A DNA stretch of 8,618 nt. Origin: DATARH01 sp050181375. GTDB taxonomy: Bacteria > Pseudomonadota > Alphaproteobacteria > ATCC43930 > CGMCC-115725. The DNA lies in contig JBFXDF010000166.1 in NCBI GenBank assembly GCA_050181375.1, forward strand, positions 1 through 8,618, given 5' to 3'. Shown here piece after piece: positions 1 through 6,034 of the stretch (its first letter is position 1; each line of letters begins with the position of its first letter). A program made the position numbers and the translations under genes. The notes beneath the pieces are model-generated. The model had not been told where the DNA came from. It ran no database searches and saw nothing but the letters and a program-made list of their open reading frames with translations.

Positions 1-49
1 CGCCTCGGCCCGCCTCCGCGCCACCCGCGCGGCGCCAGGGGTCTGCCCG

Positions 50-85
50 GGCGTTCGCTGCTGCTTTCCTGCAGAAACAGCAAAC
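50..85 (-). repeat. Dispersed hairpin repeat, copy 1
   Basis: Read on the minus strand, this 36-nt segment matches positions 7834-7869 on the plus strand at 31 of 36 positions without gaps. It starts GTTTGCTG, has CTGCAG after three variable bases, and ends CAGCAGCGAACGCC. GTTTGCTG can pair with CAGCGAAC through a T-G wobble. That pairing works as RNA only in this orientation, because the opposite strand would have a C-A mismatch. It lies in the leader upstream of the first gene but points away from it. Family unknown. Confidence 0.6.
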
Positions 86-194
86 CGCGGCCGGACCCGG
101 GAAAAACTGGCGTCGCGCCTGGCAATGAAAGGCCACGACATCACTCAAAGCAGCGGGCTTGCGGTTCGGCGAGCGACAGGGTTAACGTTTGCCG

Positions 195-202
195 AAGGGG
201 AG
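195..202 (+). promoter_or_regulatory. Ribosome-binding site choosing the GTG start at 211
   Basis: AAGGGGAG ends 8 nt before the GTG at 211 but only 2 nt before the in-frame TTG at 205. The spacing favours GTG 211. The reading frame is open back to the left edge of the window, but the only upstream start-like codons are CTG. Confidence 0.6.
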
Positions 203-210
203 ATTTGCTC

Positions 211-1272
211 GTGGCAAACGAACCGAAAGCGCCGGCGCAGTCGCATCGCTCGGATGAGCGAGCGGAGAATTGCGACAAGGACCGCGAGATCGAGTTGTAT
301 TATGAATTGCTCAGTTCCGGTCATTCGGTCGGGGAGATTCTGAACGGCGCCTGTCCCGCTCGAGGACAACCAGAACTGGGCGAAACAGCAACGGAACAGC
401 CGCAATCGCAGCGCGACAGCGAACGAACCGACCCTGCCGCGGAGGTCGCGTTGGATTCTCAGCCTCCTGTTACCGGCTTTGACGGCGCATATGCGTCCGG
501 GATGCGGCATGCAGCCGATGATTCGGGCGATCGGGAGCGGTTCTGGTCGCACAGGCTCCCGACCATGGCGGCCTCGATCGGGTTTTGGGCGCTCTACACC
601 GGGGCAATCGCCTCCGCCTCGATTGCCGGCTTTTCATTGCTGCACGCCGGCCGCGACACGAGTTCATCGATGCCCCTCGTTCGATCGGGCATGCTTCACG
701 CAGAGGAAGCAGCAGCGGCACCGGGTCGGGCGGAAGGTCCCCCGGCGATACCCGCGGAGGGTGTTGCGCCGAGCCTGGCCGGGCCGGGCGCAGTGCCGCC
801 GGTCGCGGCAACAGTTTCGGCGGACCGCCTAGACGCGGAAGCCGCGCGACCATTGAACACCGCCGATCCGGACGCGATAGAACAATTGGTCGAACGTCTG
901 ATCGGACCTGTCGAAGCGCCGGCCGCTGCCGCGGCGTCCGCGCCGCCGGTCGTTCAATTTCCGCCATATCCCGCAGCCGAGGCTGCCGGCAAGGCGACAT
1001 CGACGGTAGCGCCGAGCCCGGCCGCGACGGCGAGGCCATCGCGAACCCATTCCGCCAACAGCCGCCACGCTTACGCGCCACGGCGCGAGGCGCGATGGCG
1101 GCAGCCTGTCGGCCGGCGGAATCCGGCAGGCTATCCGCGCGCCGCCGACTACACCGTGGGGCGCGGTCCGGTCGGGGCCGGTCGGGGTGCCGGAGCCTAC
1201 GACACCGATATCGCCCGCGGTTATGGCCGGGGAGCCTACGGGCCATCGCCATATTCGGAGCTGGGCAACTAG
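211..1272 (+). CDS. Unknown single-pass membrane protein with Ala/Pro-rich and Arg/Gly/Tyr-rich tail
   Basis: I do not recognise a family for this 353-residue protein. The N-terminal ~115 residues are hydrophilic and contain one ordered-looking amphipathic segment, IELYYELLSSGHSVGEIL (about 27-44). One hydrophobic segment follows (about 118-146, from MAASIGFWAL to SIAGFSLLHAG). Positive charges lie on its N-terminal side (RERFWSHR), suggesting a cytoplasmic N-terminus and an exported C-terminus. Residues ~150-285 are rich in Ala and Pro. The last ~75 are rich in Arg, Gly and Tyr (repeated RGxG and GRGAY) and are probably disordered. Third-position GC is weaker than in the neighbouring enzymes, which fits a fast-evolving or lineage-specific gene. 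It converges on the next gene with an 8-bp gap. No function is assigned. Confidence 0.65.
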   Translation: MANEPKAPAQSHRSDERAENCDKDREIELYYELLSSGHSVGEILNGACPARGQPELGETATEQPQSQRDSERTDPAAEVALDSQPPVTGFDGAYASGMRHAADDSGDRERFWSHRLPTMAASIGFWALYTGAIASASIAGFSLLHAGRDTSSSMPLVRSGMLHAEEAAAAPGRAEGPPAIPAEGVAPSLAGPGAVPPVAATVSADRLDAEAARPLNTADPDAIEQLVERLIGPVEAPAAAAASAPPVVQFPPYPAAEAAGKATSTVAPSPAATARPSRTHSANSRHAYAPRREARWRQPVGRRNPAGYPRAADYTVGRGPVGAGRGAGAYDTDIARGYGRGAYGPSPYSELGN

Positions 1273-1280
1273 CCGGTACA

Positions 1281-1616
1281 TTATCGATCGGCGGGGCGCC
1301 ATCGGTCGCCGGTGCGCACCAGCGGTTGCACCTCGACCGGAAATTCGTTGTCGACCGTGTATTCGTAGCAGCGGATGCGGTCGACTTCCGGAAAGGCCGC
1401 GCCGATCGCGGCCAGCGCCTCGCCCAGGGTTGCGAAATCGCCGGCGAACAAAAGCCGGCTGTTCCACACGCCGCGCGGCGCCCGGGTCAGCATTCCGACC
1501 GTATAGTCGTTCGTCTCGGGCACGCGGTCGAAATAGGCGGTGATCTCGATGCCGACACCGCCGGTCTGGAGCGTCTCGTCGCGGGTGACCTCGACACGGT
1601 AGGTTTCGTAAGCCAT
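1281..1616 (-). CDS. Small hypothetical protein
   Basis: This 111-residue protein has no signal peptide, membrane segment or metal-binding motif. I do not recognise a family. The sequence alternates beta-strand-like stretches (TYRVEVTRDE, GIEITAYFDRV, DYTVGML) with one likely helix (FATLGEALAAIGAAFPEVDRI) and then another strand (RCYEYTVDNEFPVEVQPLV). That pattern suggests a compact cytosolic alpha/beta fold. The start is ATG at 1616, supported by GAGG (complement of 1622-1625) with 5-nt spacing. It is transcribed divergently from the thiamine-diphosphate enzyme across a 92-bp gap that presumably holds both promoters, and it converges on the upstream gene. Coding bias and the SD make it likely to be real; the role is unknown. 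Confidence 0.7.
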   Translation of the reverse strand: MAYETYRVEVTRDETLQTGGVGIEITAYFDRVPETNDYTVGMLTRAPRGVWNSRLLFAGDFATLGEALAAIGAAFPEVDRIRCYEYTVDNEFPVEVQPLVRTGDRWRPADR

Positions 1617-1695
1617 GTCATCCTCGAAATTCGGGCGCGGCCTCCTCGCGCTGTCGCGGGAATGGTATGACGGCGCAGGACGGCGGAGGGCAAGA

Positions 1696-1703
1696 GCAGG
1701 AGG
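1696..1703 (+). promoter_or_regulatory. Ribosome-binding site for the thiamine-diphosphate enzyme
   Basis: GCAGGAGG lies 5 nt before the ATG at 1709. This selects that start over the in-frame ATG at 1667, which would add 14 Gly/Gln-rich residues not expected at the N-terminus of this family. Confidence 0.75.
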
Positions 1704-1708
1704 CGGCG

Positions 1709-3334
1709 ATGACGCGGATGACGGGCGGCCGGGCGCTGGTGGAGATGCTGACCCGGCACGGGGTCGATACGCTGTTCGCGCTTCCGGGCGTGCAGAACGA
1801 CGCGCTGTTCGTCGCGCTGTACGACGCCGGCGAGGCCATCCGGGTCATCCATCCGCGGCACGAACAGGCGGCCGCGTACATGGCCTTCGGTTATGCGCGG
1901 GCCAGCGGCCGGCCGGGCGCGTTCGCGGTCGTACCGGGGCCGGGGCTGCTCAACACGACCGCCGCCCTCGCCACCGCCTACGCGACAAACGCGCCGGTGC
2001 TCTGCGTCTCGGGGCAGATCCCGTCGAACCTGATCGGGCGCGGCTTCGGCCTCTTGCACGAGGTGCCGGACCAGCTCGCGATCCTGCGCGGCCTGACGAA
2101 ATGGGCCGAGCGGATCAACCACCCGAGCGAGACCGGGTTCCTGGTCAACGAGGCGTTCCGGCAGATGCGGCACGGTCGGCCGCGCCCGGTCGCGCTCGAA
2201 ATGCCGCTCGACATCATGGCGCTGGAGGCCGAGGTCGCGCTGCCGGATGCCGAGAGCACGCCGCCTCCGCCGCCGCCCGACCCGGAGCTGATCGCCGAGG
2301 CCGCCAGACTCCTCGCCGCCGCGAAGCAGCCGATGATTTATGTCGGCAGCGGCTGTGCCGACGCCGCCGCGGAGGTGCTGGCCGTCGCGGAGCAGGTGCA
2401 GGCCCCAGTGGTGACCTATACCGGGGGCAAGGGGATTGTCAGCGACCGGCACTACCTGGCGCAGAACCTGCTCGCCGGGCACGAATGGTGGCGCGGCACC
2501 GATGTCGTGCTGGCGGTCGGCACGCGCTTCAACCAGCCGCAGACCCGCTGGGGGCTCGACAGCGACATCAAGGTGATCCGCATCGATCTCGACCCGGTCG
2601 AGATCACGCGGGTGGCGCGGCCGGCGATTGGTATTGTCGCCGACGCGAAGGAGGCGCTCGCGGCGCTTTCCCTCGAGCTGAAGGGTAAGGAACACGCCTC
2701 GCGCCAGGACGAACTCGACGCGTTGAAGACGAAGACCGCGGCACGGCTGCGCGAGACGCTCGGGCCGCAATGCGAGTATCTCGACGCGATCCGCGCCGAA
2801 CTGCCGGATGACGGGATCTATGTCGAGGATCTGACGCAGGTCGGGTATGTCGGAAGGCTCGCCTTTCCGGTGTACAAGCCGCGAACGTATATCCACAGCG
2901 GGTACCAGGGCACACTCGGGTTCAGCTACGCAACGGCGCTTGGCGCCAAGGTTGCGCGTCCGGATGTGCCGGTCGTCTCGGTCTCGGGCGATGGCGGGTT
3001 CATGTACAATGTGCAGGAGCTGTCGACCGCCGCGCTGCACGGCATCGACGCGGTGGCGATCGTGTTCGCCGACGGGGCTTACGGCAATGTCCGCCGGATG
3101 CAGAAAAACGATTACGGGAACCGCCTGATTGCGGTCGATCTGCTCAATCCGAATTTCCCGAAAATGGCCGAGAGCTACGGCATTGCCGGCGTGCGCGCGC
3201 AAAGCCCCGAGGCGCTGCGCCGCGAATTGGCCGCTGCCCTTAAGCGGCGCGGCCCGAGCCTGATCGAGGTGCCGGTCGGCGAGATGCCCGACCCGTGGCC
3301 GACCCTTGTCATGTCCCGGGTCCGCGGGCGCTAG
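1709..3334 (+). CDS. Thiamine-diphosphate-dependent enzyme (acetolactate synthase-like family)
   Basis: This 541-residue protein has the full three-domain layout of the family: a pyrimidine-binding domain (about 1-165), a middle domain (about 190-315) reached through a six-proline linker (185-190), and a diphosphate-binding domain (about 370-520). Glu52 in HPRHEQAA is the residue that activates the cofactor aminopyrimidine. The Mg-diphosphate motif begins at G427-D428-G429 and ends at D455-G-A-Y-G-N460. Where acetolactate synthases have a Phe-Gln-Glu motif, this protein has Leu-His-Glu (His117, Glu118). No ilvN/ilvH-type regulatory subunit gene is adjacent, and both neighbours are on the opposite strand. 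It is therefore probably not the anabolic acetolactate synthase. A 2-oxoacid decarboxylase or carboligase is more likely; the substrate is not predictable here. Length is normal and it appears intact and cytosolic. Confidence 0.9.
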   Translation: MTRMTGGRALVEMLTRHGVDTLFALPGVQNDALFVALYDAGEAIRVIHPRHEQAAAYMAFGYARASGRPGAFAVVPGPGLLNTTAALATAYATNAPVLCVSGQIPSNLIGRGFGLLHEVPDQLAILRGLTKWAERINHPSETGFLVNEAFRQMRHGRPRPVALEMPLDIMALEAEVALPDAESTPPPPPPDPELIAEAARLLAAAKQPMIYVGSGCADAAAEVLAVAEQVQAPVVTYTGGKGIVSDRHYLAQNLLAGHEWWRGTDVVLAVGTRFNQPQTRWGLDSDIKVIRIDLDPVEITRVARPAIGIVADAKEALAALSLELKGKEHASRQDELDALKTKTAARLRETLGPQCEYLDAIRAELPDDGIYVEDLTQVGYVGRLAFPVYKPRTYIHSGYQGTLGFSYATALGAKVARPDVPVVSVSGDGGFMYNVQELSTAALHGIDAVAIVFADGAYGNVRRMQKNDYGNRLIAVDLLNPNFPKMAESYGIAGVRAQSPEALRRELAAALKRRGPSLIEVPVGEMPDPWPTLVMSRVRGR

Positions 3335-3345
3335 ATCGGACCGCC

Positions 3346-3963
3346 TCAGTCGAGCGGCAGCGCTTCGGTGCCGACCGGCTTTGCACCGCGAGCGCGGTGG
3401 GCATAGCGGCGGCGGTGGCGCCGGTGCAGCAGGCAGATGCCCACCGCGACCGCGACAAACACACCGAGCAGCGCGTAGCCAAGCCAGCTGGCGACGTTCA
3501 GGGCGGTGTTGAAGGCGTGCCCGAGGAAATAGCCGATCCCGACAAATGCGGCGGCCCAGACCATCGCCGCGAGGAAGTTAAGGCGCAGAAACCGGTCCCA
3601 GCGGACCGCGCTCAATCCGAGCGCGAAGGACGAAAAATTGCGAACACCGTAAATAAAGCGGAACGAAAGGATGAACCAGACATCGTATCGCTCCAGCCAG
3701 GACAGCGCGCTCTCGACGCCGGGGCGCCAACCCGGAAAACGCGCGAGGAGCCGCACGCCGTATTTGCGTCCGAGCCAGAAGTAGCATTGATCGCCGAGAT
3801 AGCTGCCGAACCCGGCCGAGACCAGCAACAGCAACGGGTCGAGCAGACCCTGCGCCGCCGCGAACGCGGCAAACAGCACGATCGTCTCGCCCTCAAAGAA
3901 TGTCCAAACGAAGATGAGGAGGTAGAAGTACGCGCCGTAATCGGCAATGAGCTGGAGGTCCAT
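3346..3963 (-). CDS. DedA/VTT-family membrane protein, YohD-like
   Basis: This 205-residue integral inner-membrane protein belongs to the DedA (VTT, SNARE-associated) family. Members act in lipid carrier or phospholipid translocation and proton-dependent envelope homeostasis; the substrate of this one is unknown. The closest remembered relative is E. coli YohD: shared features are FEGET near the N-terminus (Glu24, Glu26), QGLL (38-41), GDQ (57-59) followed by LGRKYG, and FRFIYGVRN (Arg102, Arg108). Like YohD it has Tyr where many DedA proteins have Pro between the two arginines. Hydrophobic segments lie at about 10-50, 133-155 and 160-180, and the C-terminal tail is Arg-rich (HRRHRRRYAHRARG). 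An in-frame TAA lies just upstream, so ATG 3963 is the first possible start. GAAGGTG is present but rather distant (15 nt). It converges on the thiamine-diphosphate enzyme with an 11-bp gap. Confidence 0.9.
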   Translation of the reverse strand: MDLQLIADYGAYFYLLIFVWTFFEGETIVLFAAFAAAQGLLDPLLLLVSAGFGSYLGDQCYFWLGRKYGVRLLARFPGWRPGVESALSWLERYDVWFILSFRFIYGVRNFSSFALGLSAVRWDRFLRLNFLAAMVWAAAFVGIGYFLGHAFNTALNVASWLGYALLGVFVAVAVGICLLHRRHRRRYAHRARGAKPVGTEALPLD

Positions 3964-4152
3964 TGTCGATTACCGGCTCACCTTCGAGATCGGGGTCGCC
4001 GGGCAGGCGGCTCTCCGCGCCCTCGGCAAGGCAGCCATGCTAAATCGTCCACCGATCCCGGTCGAGCGAATTCCAGCGGTGACGCTCGCTCCGAGGCTTC
4101 TGATGTATGGTTCGCGAGTTTCCGGCACCGTTGACGGCCTGAGGGGGCACCC

Positions 4153-4845
4153 GTGGAAGCGCATGAAGTCGCCGAACAGATTCATGAAAACGCCGAACCG
4201 CACCCGCACTCCGAACCGAGCCGTGACCGATTCCGCCGGCTTACCGCTGTCTATGTCGGCGTGGTCGCGATGCTGCTCGCGATATCGGCGCTCGGCGGCG
4301 CGGAGGCAACCAAGGAAATGCTGAATGCGAACATTCACGCCTCGGACACTTATGCATTCTACCAGTCGAAATATATCCGGCAGGTTCTTCTCCAGACCGC
4401 GGCGGAGGAAATCGAATTGACCGCCGCCGCCGCGGCCAGTCTGGCTCCGGACCAGCGCGTCAAGGTCGATCAGCTCGTCAAGCGTTACCGCGACACTGCC
4501 GCGCGCTACGAGAGCGAACCGGCCACCGCGGACGGCAAGCCGGGGGAGGGCAAGAAAGAGCTGATGGCGCGGGCCAAGCAGTGGGAGCACACCCGCGACC
4601 ACGCCGCCGCGCGCCTGCCGAATTTCGAGTACGCCGAGGCGCTGTATCAGATCGCGATCGTGCTCGGCTCGGTTTCGATCGTCGCGGCCTCGCCGTGGCT
4701 GCTCGGCGTCAGCGGCGTGCTGGCGGTGTGCGGGCTGGTGCTGACAATCAACGGCTATCTGCTGCTCGTGCCGCTGCCGCATGGGGAGGCGGCGCACGCC
4801 GTCCCCGCTACGGCGGAGCCGGCCAAATCGGCGGCGGCCCATTGA
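4153..4845 (+). CDS. DUF4337 family membrane protein
   Basis: This 230-residue protein fits the DUF4337 family by recognition of its pattern: an N-terminal MEAHEVAEQIHE helix, a membrane segment (about 30-49), the conserved-looking stretch ASDTYAFYQSKYIRQ (63-77), a long charged central helix region, and two C-terminal membrane segments (about 165-181 and 183-207). The central region (about 80-160) is helical and probably coiled, lying between the membrane spans. The family has no established biochemical function. The start is GTG at 4153, preceded by GAGGGGG (4141-4147) with 5-nt spacing; this start restores the typical MEAHE N-terminus. The gene is divergent from the DedA gene (189-bp gap) and convergent with the MBL gene (28-bp gap). 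The C-terminal 20 residues are Ala-rich and poorly conserved in appearance. Confidence 0.85.
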   Translation: MEAHEVAEQIHENAEPHPHSEPSRDRFRRLTAVYVGVVAMLLAISALGGAEATKEMLNANIHASDTYAFYQSKYIRQVLLQTAAEEIELTAAAAASLAPDQRVKVDQLVKRYRDTAARYESEPATADGKPGEGKKELMARAKQWEHTRDHAAARLPNFEYAEALYQIAIVLGSVSIVAASPWLLGVSGVLAVCGLVLTINGYLLLVPLPHGEAAHAVPATAEPAKSAAAH

Positions 4846-4873
4846 GGCGACCGGGGCTGCCTGGTTGAGGGCT

Positions 4874-5905
4874 TCAGGCCGCCTTGCGCAGGAAGCGGTG
4901 GACACCGGGCTCGTTCGCGGTGCGCTCGATTTCACCCTGACCGACGAGGTAGTGCAGGTGGGCCAGCGCCTCGCCGAGCGCGAAACCGATCTGATGCCGG
5001 TCGAGCTGACGGCGCCACAGAACCGGCACCATGTCGGCGGCGCTCATTGGACGATCGCAGGCGGCCAGCACCTCGGCGCAGCGCTCGTCGTGGTGCGCCG
5101 CCAGTTCATGGATGCGTTGGTGGACGCCGCGGAACGGCAGATTGTGCGACGGCAGCACGAGAATGTCGGGCGGCAGTTGCCCGCGCAATTTCTTGAGCGA
5201 GGCGAGATAGCGGGCGAGAGGATCGCCGTCCGGTTCGTAGGCTTGCACGCTGATATTCGGAGAAATGCGCGGCAGGATCTGGTCGCCGGCGATCAAGACG
5301 CCGGTTTCCTCGCAGAACAGGCAGGCGTGCTCCGGCGCGTGCCCCTCGCCGATCAGGACGCGCCAGTCGCGGCCGCCGATCGCGATGACGCTGCCTTCCG
5401 CGATGCGATGATAGGCGGCCGGCACCGACGGCACGCCGCGCCGGTAATTGCCCTGGCGCTCGGCGAAGATGCCGCTGTCCTCGTCGGACAGCCCGGCGCG
5501 GCGGCCGAAATCGCGGCGCTGAAGGGCGGCGTCCTCGCCGCTCGTCACGTTCATGCGCGCGTGCAGCCATTCCTTGTCGGTGATCCACAGCGGCGCCTGC
5601 CAGTGCTCGGTCAGCCACGCGGCCATCCCGATATGGTCGGGGTGGAAATGCGTGACGACGACCCGCCGGATCGGCCGTCCCCGCAAATGCGTTGCGAAAA
5701 TGTGCCGCCACGCCTCCCGCGTCTCCGGCAACGTGAAGCCGGTGTCAACTGCGGTCCAGCCCGGTCCGTCCTCGATCAGCCATAGATTGATGTGGTTGAG
5801 CGCAAACGGCAGGCGCATTCTGAGCCACAAAACGCCGGGCGCGATCGGGATGACCTCGCCCGGCGCGGGCGCCTCCGCGACCGGAAAATCCAACGGTCCG
5901 TCCAT
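4874..5905 (-). CDS. MBL-fold metallo-hydrolase with C-terminal winged-helix-like domain
   Basis: This 343-residue metallo-beta-lactamase-fold enzyme probably binds two metal ions. The ligand set is complete: THFHPDH (His86, His88, Asp90, His91), His189 in GHAPEH, Asp208 in IAGDQIL, and His254 in LPSHN. The DTG motif at 54-56 is also typical. After the catalytic domain, residues ~265-343 form a helical domain resembling the small winged-helix extension found in LACTB2-like members. No signal peptide is seen, so it is probably cytosolic. The reaction is some hydrolysis (thioester, lactone, ester or nucleic acid); the sequence does not decide which. The start at 5905 has AGAGG on the minus strand with 6-nt spacing, and that site lies within an inverted repeat (5911-5956). 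It is divergent from the Ntn hydrolase gene. Confidence 0.88.
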   Translation of the reverse strand: MDGPLDFPVAEAPAPGEVIPIAPGVLWLRMRLPFALNHINLWLIEDGPGWTAVDTGFTLPETREAWRHIFATHLRGRPIRRVVVTHFHPDHIGMAAWLTEHWQAPLWITDKEWLHARMNVTSGEDAALQRRDFGRRAGLSDEDSGIFAERQGNYRRGVPSVPAAYHRIAEGSVIAIGGRDWRVLIGEGHAPEHACLFCEETGVLIAGDQILPRISPNISVQAYEPDGDPLARYLASLKKLRGQLPPDILVLPSHNLPFRGVHQRIHELAAHHDERCAEVLAACDRPMSAADMVPVLWRRQLDRHQIGFALGEALAHLHYLVGQGEIERTANEPGVHRFLRKAA

Positions 5906-5910
5906 TCAGA

Positions 5911-5956
5911 GCCTCTGGTATCGAGAAACGGGGGAGGCTAGAGCCTTGCCAGAGGC
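5911..5956 (-). promoter_or_regulatory. Inverted repeat that can mask the MBL gene ribosome-binding site
   Basis: GCCTCTGG (5911-5918) and CCAGAGGC (5949-5956) are perfect 8-bp complements separated by 30 nt, inside the 129-bp divergent gap. In a minus-strand transcript begun upstream of 5956 they would form a stem that includes the AGAGG Shine-Dalgarno sequence of the MBL gene. The same symmetry could instead be a protein operator serving both divergent genes. No promoter was confidently identified, so it is uncertain that the distal arm is transcribed. Confidence 0.35.
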
Positions 5957-6022
5957 AGGTACAAGCGGTAAGCCCGCCGGCCAGCATTGCGCTGTATGGG
6001 AACAGGATCGCGGGACGGCGCG

Positions 6023-6032
6023 AAAGGGGGAG
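6023..6032 (+). promoter_or_regulatory. Ribosome-binding site for the Ntn hydrolase
   Basis: AAAGGGGGAG sits immediately upstream of the ATG at 6035. It favours that start over the in-frame upstream start at 5987, which would add 16 residues and bury this site inside the gene. Confidence 0.7.
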
Positions 6033-6034
6033 AG

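Noticed and set aside
102..122. Minus-strand hairpin followed by five T, terminator-like
   Set aside because: The stem is only four pairs plus a mismatch, and no leftward gene is known to end there.
585..1670. 361-codon plus-strand frame overlapping the first gene
   Set aside because: Arg/Gly-rich without plausible domains, no good ribosome-binding site; an out-of-frame reading of the same GC-rich DNA.
1487..3202. 571-codon minus-strand open frame opposite the thiamine-diphosphate enzyme
   Set aside because: Shadow of a well-supported gene; no domains, and it also overlaps the small minus-strand gene at 1281-1616.
1709..3334. Naming the thiamine-diphosphate enzyme ilvB
   Set aside because: The Phe-Gln-Glu motif is changed, there is no regulatory subunit gene nearby, and many family members have other reactions.
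3295..4134. 279-codon plus-strand frame opposite the DedA gene
   Set aside because: It reads through DedA antisense, and DedA has family motifs and membrane segments.
5999..6024. GGAAC as a -35 of an EcfG-type stress promoter before the Ntn hydrolase
   Set aside because: No CGTT-like -10 at 16-17 bp; the nearest is CGAA.
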